NCBI GenBank assembly: GCA_007134625.1
Contig: SLKL01000308.1
Location: 1-12,951 of the forward strand
Origin: Saprospiraceae bacterium
GTDB lineage: Bacteria; Bacteroidota; Bacteroidia; Chitinophagales; Saprospiraceae
Direction of reading: 5' to 3'
DNA: 12,951 nucleotides
The position numbers and the translations under genes were made by a program. The notes below the pieces were generated by a model that saw only the letters and a program-made list of their open reading frames with translations, did not search any database and was not told the origin of the DNA. Positions 6,411 through 12,951 of this stretch are shown piece after piece. Each line of letters begins with the position of its first letter. The first letter of the stretch is position 1.

Positions 6411-9400
6411 ATGAAAGTGAACATGAAAATGCTAAAATATATAAAAAATTCCACATTATTGGCCTTGTGCATGTCTGCAATGTTTCTGTTTTCTGGAATG
6501 GAGACTTATGCAAGTCATATCGTTGGAGGTGAATTGACTTACCGGTATATTGGTAATAATAATTTTGAATTTACTTTGTCCTTTTATTTTGACTGTGAAA
6601 ACGCTTTTGAAGACACTGATTTTGATGATCCGGCTTTTATTTGGGTTTTAGATCAAGACCTTAATACAATAAATGCCCCTTTTGGAGGAGGTAGTAGCAT
6701 TTTCGGGGTTTTTGCAATGAGGAATCCTGTTATAGATTCTATTATTGAGCCCATACCAACCGGTTGTATTCCGGAAGAATTTCAAAATTCAGTATGTGTT
6801 CAAAGGGGGGTTTACACTACTGTTGTTCAATTAAGACCCAGTCAAGTACCAAGGGGTGGATTTAATTTTTTATACCAAAGGTGTTGTAGAAATGTCACCC
6901 TAACTAATGTAAATGATCCATTAAATACAGGTATGTCTTTATTGGTTCGAATGACTGAGGAGGCCTACAATGAACGCAATTCTGCTCCACAACTAAATGA
7001 TTGGGCCTCGCTTTATTATTGCAATAACGAACCGATTGTGATTGATCAAGGTGGTTTTGATGTAGATGGCGATTCGATTGTTTACAGTCTTTGCACACCT
7101 TATCAAGGCTTAACCTTTGAAAGTCCGATTTCAACACCGCCTAAACAAAATCACACTTTTGTCCTTGACACTATTTCATGGGCAAGTTCTATGTTTAGCG
7201 TGGATGATAAATTGGGGAATCCGGATGACCCCTTAGTTATTGACCCTGAAACTGGAGTGATTACAGGCAGCCCACTAATTTTGGGGCAATTTGCCGTTGG
7301 CGTATGTGTAGAAGAGTACCGCGATGATGTATTGATTGGATTTAAACGAAGAGATTTTCAGCTCAATGTAGTCAATTGTGTAGGGGATGCTATCGCTGAT
7401 TTTGAGGCTCCTGATATAGTTTGTGATAGTTTAGAGGTTAAATTTATCAATAAAAGCATTGATTCTGACACCTATCAGTGGTTTGTAGATGATGGCGATG
7501 GTCCTGAGTTGTTTTCCGAGGAGGAAGATCCTACCTATATGTTTCCGGATACCGGAATTTATTTTATAACCCTTGTGGCTTCTCAGGATACTTTTTGTTA
7601 CGATACACTGACCAAAGAAATCTCTATTCAGATTAATGGCTTGGTCCCTGATTTTGAAATTGCATTAGAGGATTGTCGTAAGGAAGTAGTATTGGCACCC
7701 ATTGATTTATCTCAGGATACGGTTGCCGAAATTGAGAGTTGGTATTGGGTGGTTACAATAGGGGATTCCGTTTATACTTCCAATGAGCAGAATCCTGTAT
7801 GGATATTTGACCATGGGGGCATAGCAGATATCTGTCTCTACCTCACCTCTACCAATGGTTGTACAGATTCTCTCTGTAAACGGGGCTTTGAGATTAATAT
7901 CCTTGATTTTGAATTCGTAGGGGATACTGTTGAAGTCTGTCCTTTTGAACCAACTGAAATTGTATTGAGCAGTGACCCGTCTTTGACCTATACCTGGTCA
8001 CCTAAAAATGGCTTGGATTTGACTGAACGGCACAATCCTATTGTTTCGATTGATTCTTCACAATGGTATTACGTTACTGTGACAGATGGTGTTTGTGTAG
8101 TTAAAGATTCTATTTTTGTCAAAATAAAAGAGCTCAGTGATGTTAACCTGATTGACCTTGCTGACAGATGTGATTTGCTTCGCATTGTTGTGGCTGAAAA
8201 CGTGGTTCCCGGCTCTTCAAATTGGTACAGGGATAATGAATATTCCGACTTGATTCTATCCGGGGAGGATACACTGCGAATTGAGGTTCCTTTTACCAAA
8301 ACAGTATATTGGGAAGGTTTGGATTCGATCTCTAATTGTCTGCTCAGGGATAGTATTGATTTGGTCAGTTTAATGGTTAATCTTGATTTTACTGACTCTT
8401 ATAAGGCTTGTCAAGGGGATAGCATCTTTATATCGTTGACTAATCTTGACCCAACGGATACACTTACTTTTCAATGGGAAGTAAACCCAATAATAAAGTC
8501 TGAGCTATTCTTACCGGATATTGTTGTTTACAGCGATAGTGTGCTTTCTACATGGTTGTACTTTAATGTCAAAAATCAACATTTCTGTACCATGCGCGAT
8601 TCGATATTTGTTGAATTTTTTGAACAGGAGGAGGTCTCTTTTGAAGCAGACAATAAATGTGGAGAATTGGAAGTGCGATTTACTTATACCTCGGATTGGG
8701 TTGGGGATATCATCTGGGATTTTGGTGATGGAACAATCCTTGAAAACGAATTGAATCCGGTGCATACTTATGAAAACGAAGGAGTTTATACAGTTACTTT
8801 AATATCAACAGGTTTTTGTCCCGATACAATGGAAATGGAGTTGGTGATTAATGAGTTTGACATTTTTCTTGAATCTCCAATTTTAGGTTGTTTTGGCGGA
8901 CCGGTTACGCTTAATCCCGGTGGTGATACTACTTTGGTTTATGAGTGGAGCCCGGAGGAATTGTTTGAGGATCCAACTGCTGCTACACAGACTATTCTGG
9001 TGGAAGAAAGTACCGAAATCACAGTAATCATATTTGATCCCAATGCAGATACAAGTTGTGTGCTATTTGATACTATTGATATTTTTGTACCTCCAATTTT
9101 CGAAATCACCTCTATTCCTGATACTTTGAGTTTATGTGAGCTGAGGGAGCACGAACTTACCGTGATTATTACACCGGACAGCATACCGGTTACTATTGAA
9201 TGGTTTGATGATAGTGGTACATTAATTGGAACGGATTCCACTATTACTGTGATACCCGGAGAAAGTGAATTTTATGAGGTTGTTGTTACTGACACCTTTG
9301 ATTGCGTGAGGTCAAAAAGAATTCCCGTCGTCTTTGATTTGATTGAAATAGAATTTGAATTTTCATCAGGCGCATTTATTTGTATAGCAGATACTAGTGA

Positions 9401-10124
9401 AATTTATATTCGAGGGCTTGACCCGGACAGAGACTATATCATTGAGTGGCAGGATAATGAGGCTATTATCGAGGGTCACAGGTCTGATACACTGGTTGTA
9501 TTTGTTGAAAATACTACAACATTTGTTGTTGCTGTTACCGATGATAATGGTTGTACGGTTATTGAATCTGTAACTGTCACACCACGAGATTTAAGCTTAT
9601 TGATTGAGTGTGTTGCAGTGCCTCCTGAAGTAAAACCGGGTGAATCTGTTATGCTGGATGTACTTGGGGGTGAGGACGATTGGACTTATATCTGGTCTGA
9701 TACATCAGGGACACTGAGTGATCCATTTATTCGCAACCCTATTGCAACGCCTATCAGGCCAACTGCCTATACGGTCACTGTTATTGATGAATTTGGTTGT
9801 GAGGCGGTGTGTACAATAGTAGTAGAAACAACTGATCTTCCTTGCGAAGAGCCCTATGTATTCATTCCCAATGCATTTACACCCAATGGTGACGGAAATA
9901 ACGATGTATTGTATGTAAGAGGACTTGATATTGATGTGATGCGTCTGGTGATTTATAATCGATGGGGAGAGGAAGTTTTTCAATCAACAAGCCTTAATGA
10001 CGGATGGGATGGCACCTATAAAGGTGAAGATTTGCCCCCGGATGTGTATGCCTATCATTTGTATGTGCTTTGTATAGGAGGAGATGATTTAATACTTAGA
10101 GGTAATGTCACTTTACTGAGATAA
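6411..10124 (+). CDS. Large modular exported protein with Ig/PKD-like repeats and T9SS type B C-terminal domain
   Basis: Predicted cell-surface or secreted protein of 1237 residues, acidic and beta-rich. Signal peptide at about 1-35 (cleavage near YAS/HIVGG); Met5 and Met7 are possible starts. A conserved N-terminal module (36-324) follows: HIVGGELTYRY, YQRCCRN at 155-161, DVDGDSIVYSLC at 217-228, and the cadherin-like IDPETGVITGSP at 277-288. Next come ten Ig/PKD-like modules (about 338-1142), each with a Cys pair. Only the sixth is a classic PKD (WDFGDGT at 769-775, NPVHTYENEGVYTVTL at 782-797). The end (1145-1237) is the gliding-motility-associated type B sorting domain: FIPNAFTPNGDGNNDV, IYNRWGEEVF, DGWDGTYKG. 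Such domains direct T9SS export, usually with a nearby PorP/SprF protein, as here. The N-terminal module is widespread in Bacteroidota in my memory but has no function I can name. I infer adhesion or matrix building; no catalytic motif is visible. Confidence 0.93.
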   Translation: MKVNMKMLKYIKNSTLLALCMSAMFLFSGMETYASHIVGGELTYRYIGNNNFEFTLSFYFDCENAFEDTDFDDPAFIWVLDQDLNTINAPFGGGSSIFGVFAMRNPVIDSIIEPIPTGCIPEEFQNSVCVQRGVYTTVVQLRPSQVPRGGFNFLYQRCCRNVTLTNVNDPLNTGMSLLVRMTEEAYNERNSAPQLNDWASLYYCNNEPIVIDQGGFDVDGDSIVYSLCTPYQGLTFESPISTPPKQNHTFVLDTISWASSMFSVDDKLGNPDDPLVIDPETGVITGSPLILGQFAVGVCVEEYRDDVLIGFKRRDFQLNVVNCVGDAIADFEAPDIVCDSLEVKFINKSIDSDTYQWFVDDGDGPELFSEEEDPTYMFPDTGIYFITLVASQDTFCYDTLTKEISIQINGLVPDFEIALEDCRKEVVLAPIDLSQDTVAEIESWYWVVTIGDSVYTSNEQNPVWIFDHGGIADICLYLTSTNGCTDSLCKRGFEINILDFEFVGDTVEVCPFEPTEIVLSSDPSLTYTWSPKNGLDLTERHNPIVSIDSSQWYYVTVTDGVCVVKDSIFVKIKELSDVNLIDLADRCDLLRIVVAENVVPGSSNWYRDNEYSDLILSGEDTLRIEVPFTKTVYWEGLDSISNCLLRDSIDLVSLMVNLDFTDSYKACQGDSIFISLTNLDPTDTLTFQWEVNPIIKSELFLPDIVVYSDSVLSTWLYFNVKNQHFCTMRDSIFVEFFEQEEVSFEADNKCGELEVRFTYTSDWVGDIIWDFGDGTILENELNPVHTYENEGVYTVTLISTGFCPDTMEMELVINEFDIFLESPILGCFGGPVTLNPGGDTTLVYEWSPEELFEDPTAATQTILVEESTEITVIIFDPNADTSCVLFDTIDIFVPPIFEITSIPDTLSLCELREHELTVIITPDSIPVTIEWFDDSGTLIGTDSTITVIPGESEFYEVVVTDTFDCVRSKRIPVVFDLIEIEFEFSSGAFICIADTSEIYIRGLDPDRDYIIEWQDNEAIIEGHRSDTLVVFVENTTTFVVAVTDDNGCTVIESVTVTPRDLSLLIECVAVPPEVKPGESVMLDVLGGEDDWTYIWSDTSGTLSDPFIRNPIATPIRPTAYTVTVIDEFGCEAVCTIVVETTDLPCEEPYVFIPNAFTPNGDGNNDVLYVRGLDIDVMRLVIYNRWGEEVFQSTSLNDGWDGTYKGEDLPPDVYAYHLYVLCIGGDDLILRGNVTLLR
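6516..7382 (+). repeat. N-terminal HIVGGE/YQRCCRN module, copy 1
   Basis: Residues 36-324 of the first large protein form one of two homologous copies in the window. Shared landmarks are HI(V/I)GGE directly after the signal peptide, a following F/YRDC-like strand, YQRCCRN, D(V/I)DGDS(I/L)VYxLC, and the closing strand pair DPxTGxITGxP...VGVCVEEYRDxVLI. Over the last of these (residues 275-309 here, 248-282 in copy 2) I count 27 of 35 identical. The closing strands resemble cadherin-like or putative-Ig (He_PIG) domains; the front part I cannot assign. Confidence 0.85.
7422..9836 (+). repeat. Ten tandem two-cysteine Ig/PKD-like modules in the first large protein
   Basis: Residues 338-1142. First cysteines are at 338, 422, 510, 587, 667, 750, 827, 909, 991 and 1067, a spacing of 76-88. 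Their partners are at 396, 484, 562, 643, 726, 803, 883, 965, 1048 and 1130, that is 52-63 residues later and often followed by a D-S/T-I/L strand. The only extra cysteines are 475, 489 and 1134. Module types differ: 1 and 6 are PKD-like, 3, 7 and 10 have the W-S-P/D plus TxYxVTVxD pattern, and the others are less clear. The repeats are structural, with little nucleotide identity. Confidence 0.75.
9843..10124 (+). other. T9SS type B C-terminal sorting domain (gliding-motility-associated CTD)
   Basis: Residues 1145-1237 of the first large protein. The diagnostic run is FIPNAFTPNGDGNNDV at 1151-1166, then RLVIYNRWGEEVF at 1178-1190, DGWDGTYKG at 1197-1205, DVYAYHLYV at 1211-1219, and a final strand GNVTLLR. 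This is the family placed at the C-terminus of SprB-type substrates. In known cases it depends on PorP/SprF-like proteins for export, which fits the first gene of this unit. Confidence 0.95.
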
Positions 10125-10139
10125 ATTAATGAAAAATAA

Positions 10140-12951
10140 ATGATTCAATCGATTCGGTTATTGTTGCTCGGTCTCATCCTGATTTTCCTGGTTCAGGAAT
10201 TAAGGGCAACACATATAATCGGGGGTGAAATCAATTACAGGTGTCTCGGGGACTCAACCTATGAGATTTCATTAGTCGTTTACAGGGATTGTTTTTATGG
10301 AGTTCCTTATTTTGATAATCCTGCCTCTATCGGTTTTTTTGACAGTGATAATGAACTGATCAGAGAGGTTGGAAATAATGGACAGTTGCTCATGTTCGTA
10401 AGGAATGATGATACTTTATCTCCAATATTAGACGACAGATGTTTTGTTATTCCACCGGATGTTTGTGTGCATACTACAACCTACAGAGATACCATAACCC
10501 TGCCGTTCAGGGAAGGTGGATATTTTTTATCGTATCAACGCTGTTGCAGGAATGAAACTATTGTAAATATTGTGGATCCGGACGATGCCGGTGCTTCCTT
10601 TACTGCGCGTATTAGTGAAGAGGCTCTCAGAGAATGTAATAACAGTGCTGTTTTTAACGAATGGCCACCTATTTATATATGTGCCAATTCACCGATAAAT
10701 TTTGACCACTCGGCTACTGATATTGATGGTGATTCACTGGTTTATAAGCTTTGTGAACCTTTGGCAGGAGTTTTTCCCGGCAACCCACGACCTCAACCTC
10801 CTAATAATCCACCATATGATCCCGTGGTATGGAATGAGCCCCTTTTTACCTTTGACAATAAATTAGGTGGTACTGACCCATTAACTATTGACCCGAATAC
10901 AGGTCTGATTACCGGTACTCCGACTATTATTGGACAATTCGTAGTTGGTGTTTGTGTTGAAGAGTACAGAGATGGTGTATTGATAAGTACCACTAACAGG
11001 GACTTTCAGTATAATGTTGGTCTGTGTCAGGCGAGTACAGCTGCTTTTTTTTCGGCTGAATTTTATTGTGATCAATTGGAGGTGAGCTTTGAAAATCTAA
11101 GTGAAAGAAGTCTGGGGTCAATCTGGTATTTTGGAGGTATTGACAATCCCATTGACTCTTCAACTGCTTTTGAGCCTACATTTACTTTTCCTGATTTTGG
11201 AACCTATGATGTTACATTGGTTTCAGTTGGGAATACACCTGATTGTAATGATACCATCACGCAATCCCTTACACTTCTCGATATTCAATTAGAAGTTGAT
11301 ATTGATGTAGAAAGAGGGGAGTGCAGTGATACCCTCGATCTGAAATTTATAGCCAATGTGCTTTCAGATAGCCTGGATGATTTTTCATATCTGTGGGAGT
11401 TAAATTGGGGTAATCAAAATTTATTCTCTACTGATTCTTTTGTTGAAGTTTCCGTTTCAGGAGTAAGGCAGATTGAGGTTTATTTTAGGGTAATTGACGA
11501 AATGTTAAATTGCCGCAGGGAAGTTAATTTAACCTATGAGACAGATTTGATTCTCGAGGATAGTGTGGTTCGCAATGTAATTCTTTGTACAAGGGATACT
11601 ATTGGACTTTTCCCTGATTTTTACGAGGGTAATAATTATCTGTGGAGTCCTTCAGATGGATTGCTTGATCCACCCGATACCCCAAATCCCAGGGTGGCTC
11701 CTGATACCGCTACTTCATATATTGCAGAAGTTTTTAATGAAAACTGCTCGGGGGTTGTATTTGTCAATGTGGGAATTTACGATGAAGAAGATTTTAGACT
11801 GGCACCTGATACAATATGTGGCACAAGAACTGTTGAATTTACCGAAAATCCGTTTGCTGGTTTTACTGACATAATCTTATGGAGGTTTTTTGAAGATGGT
11901 CAGATTATTTCTTCTAGTCTTCAAGCCTTTCCCACTTATACCTGGCCTAGTTTTGGGGAGAAAGAAGTCTTATTGAGACCTATCCGACCTTTTGGATTGA
12001 ATTGTCCTGATACTATTCGTCAATCTATTTTCTTATTTGATCTCGATGTAATTTTAGAGCCAAGTGTTGAAAGAATTGAATGTAGAGACAGTCTGGAAGT
12101 GCAGCTTAATGCCGGGGTGGTAGGTGAAATTATTGGAAGCCATGAATTTTTATGGATAATTAATGAAACTGATACCCTGCAAAATAGTGATTCAATTGTA
12201 AATTTGGTTATTACAGAAAATCAGTTAGTTGAAGTTGAGGTGATTTTACGAAATGACTTTGGTTGTAGCTTGTCTGCATCACTTAGCTTCCAAAGTAACT
12301 TACTCCCACAATTAACTGGTTCTGAAGAATTATCGATTTGTTTAGGTGATAGTGTGCAATTAAAACCACCAACCATAGCAGGTGTTCCGTTTAGTTGGGA
12401 TAATACTGATTTCTTTCTCTCACCCCCAAATAGTTCTGAGCCCTGGATTCAACCTGATACTTCTATCGTGTATCGAATAGAAAGTAGATTTCAGGATTGT
12501 ATCTTCTCTTACTACTTTGATGTTGAAGTATGGTCAACTGATCTGGAGCTAGATGAAATTGTGCTATGTGATTCCGTTCTTTTTCAAATTTTTGAACTTC
12601 CTTTCACAGAGCAGATTGATCTGGAATGGATCATCGGGGAGACAGAGAACCCTCTTGCTACCGGCAATGGAAATACTATCGCTGTTGAATTTCCGGATTT
12701 TGGAGTTTATCCTTTAACGGTTGTGGTGAATGATACCTCCTCCAATTGTACAGATACTATTTTCTCATTTATTGAGATACTGGATATAGATGAGTTGGGT
12801 GCCGAAATTGTGATTGTACAAAATGAGTGCATTGGTGATTCAGTCAGTTTAATACTGACTTCAGGGGTATCGGGTGATTTTCCGGATAGTACTGACGCTG
12901 AAATTATATGGGTTGTGAATGGCGACACTATTGTATCCGGTGTTTCTGATA
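10140..12951 (+). CDS. Second large modular exported protein, paralogue of the preceding gene (3' end outside the window)
   Basis: The frame opened by ATG at 10140 runs without a stop to the window edge, giving 937 residues. Signal peptide at 1-23 (LLLLGLILIFLVQ, cleavage before THIIGGE). Residues 24-298 are the same N-terminal module as in the preceding protein: HIIGGEINYRCLG, VYRDC at 47-51, YQRCCRN at 132-138, DIDGDSLVYKLC at 194-205, and DPNTGLITGTP with VGVCVEEYRDGVLI. From residue 310 come Ig/PKD-like modules with two cysteines each (310/369, 395/458, 483/536, 560/622, 648/709, 734/787, 810/870, then 897 onward). These are arranged as a three-module super-repeat of 250 residues. No sorting domain is visible yet; a type B one is expected beyond the edge by homology (inferred). 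It starts 15 nt after the preceding stop and is probably cotranscribed. It is likely a T9SS surface protein of unknown function. Confidence 0.9.
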   Translation, partial: MIQSIRLLLLGLILIFLVQELRATHIIGGEINYRCLGDSTYEISLVVYRDCFYGVPYFDNPASIGFFDSDNELIREVGNNGQLLMFVRNDDTLSPILDDRCFVIPPDVCVHTTTYRDTITLPFREGGYFLSYQRCCRNETIVNIVDPDDAGASFTARISEEALRECNNSAVFNEWPPIYICANSPINFDHSATDIDGDSLVYKLCEPLAGVFPGNPRPQPPNNPPYDPVVWNEPLFTFDNKLGGTDPLTIDPNTGLITGTPTIIGQFVVGVCVEEYRDGVLISTTNRDFQYNVGLCQASTAAFFSAEFYCDQLEVSFENLSERSLGSIWYFGGIDNPIDSSTAFEPTFTFPDFGTYDVTLVSVGNTPDCNDTITQSLTLLDIQLEVDIDVERGECSDTLDLKFIANVLSDSLDDFSYLWELNWGNQNLFSTDSFVEVSVSGVRQIEVYFRVIDEMLNCRREVNLTYETDLILEDSVVRNVILCTRDTIGLFPDFYEGNNYLWSPSDGLLDPPDTPNPRVAPDTATSYIAEVFNENCSGVVFVNVGIYDEEDFRLAPDTICGTRTVEFTENPFAGFTDIILWRFFEDGQIISSSLQAFPTYTWPSFGEKEVLLRPIRPFGLNCPDTIRQSIFLFDLDVILEPSVERIECRDSLEVQLNAGVVGEIIGSHEFLWIINETDTLQNSDSIVNLVITENQLVEVEVILRNDFGCSLSASLSFQSNLLPQLTGSEELSICLGDSVQLKPPTIAGVPFSWDNTDFFLSPPNSSEPWIQPDTSIVYRIESRFQDCIFSYYFDVEVWSTDLELDEIVLCDSVLFQIFELPFTEQIDLEWIIGETENPLATGNGNTIAVEFPDFGVYPLTVVVNDTSSNCTDTIFSFIEILDIDELGAEIVIVQNECIGDSVSLILTSGVSGDFPDSTDAEIIWVVNGDTIVSGVSD
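10209..11033 (+). repeat. N-terminal HIIGGE/YQRCCRN module, copy 2
   Basis: Residues 24-298 of the second large protein, homologous to 6516-7382. Some nucleotide similarity survives: around the VCVEEYRD codons, 29 of 34 aligned bases agree between the copies (near 7303-7336 and the matching stretch near 10960). This supports tandem gene duplication rather than chance domain sharing. Copy 2 has a Pro-rich loop at 217-226 (PRPQPPNNPP) where copy 1 reads STPPKQNHTF. Confidence 0.85.
11067..12951 (+). repeat. Three-module super-repeat of 250 residues (750 nt) in the second large protein
   Basis: Modules occur in a fixed order: a PKD-like type with an FPDFGxY strand, a W-rich type, and a type with the W-S-P...PDTxxxYxx pattern. 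PKD-like modules begin at Cys310, Cys560 and Cys810 (codons at 11067, 11817, 12567). W-rich modules begin at 395, 648 and 897. WSP modules begin at 483 and 734. Matching strands are FPDFGTYDVTL at 350-360, WPSFGEKEVLL at 602-612 and FPDFGVYPLTV at 851-861. Two complete units and the start of a third are visible. Nucleotide identity between units is low, so the expansion is old. Confidence 0.75.

Noticed and set aside
10129..10143. ATG at 10129 as the start of the second large protein
   Set aside because: It opens a four-codon frame (MKNK, then TGA) that is out of frame with the protein. The ATG at 10140 gives the signal peptide and the conserved module.
6411..12951. CRISPR array, insertion sequence or phage genes as the source of the repetition
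   Set aside because: The periodicity is at protein level within open frames. There are no short identical direct repeats with spacers, no transposase and no terminal inverted repeats.

Overview
This AT-rich window looks like the chromosome of a gliding or adhesive Bacteroidota species. The evidence is a PorP/SprF outer-membrane protein, a PorE-like multidomain protein, and a large secreted protein ending in the type B sorting domain of the type IX secretion system (T9SS), a pathway confined to this phylum. There are no Shine-Dalgarno motifs before the genes, which is also usual there. A Saprospiria- or Cytophagia-like host is my guess, not something the sequence proves.

Layout. Positions 1-285 hold no gene I can support. 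Positions 286-2564 (minus strand) are a two-gene unit for NAD metabolism: nnr, a bifunctional repair enzyme for damaged NAD(P)H, then after a 5-nt gap a short class III sirtuin (cobB-like) that consumes NAD+. Positions 2565-2896 are an AT-rich divergent promoter region. From 2897 to the right edge (plus strand) runs a tight four-gene unit with gaps of 12, 25 and 15 nt: a PorP/SprF family protein; a PorE-like protein (TPR, beta-propeller, two carboxypeptidase-regulatory-like domains, OmpA-like C-terminus); a 1237-residue modular exported protein with a type B C-terminal domain; and a paralogue of it, starting at 10140 and still open at the window edge (937 residues visible).

How the genes work together. 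In Flavobacterium johnsoniae, SprF (PorP-like) is needed for secretion of the type B adhesin SprB, and Porphyromonas PorE is a T9SS component thought to bind peptidoglycan. I infer that this unit is a dedicated export and anchoring cassette in which the first two genes serve the two large proteins that follow.

The least described features are in those two large proteins. Both begin, directly after the signal peptide, with the same Cys-rich module of about 275-290 residues (HI-V/I-GGE at the front, YQRCCRN in the middle, a cadherin-like DPxTGxITGxP strand near its end). Both continue as strings of 76-88-residue Ig/PKD-like modules, each with one Cys near its start and one 52-63 residues later. 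In the second protein the modules form a three-type super-repeat whose first cysteines fall exactly 250 residues (750 nt) apart.
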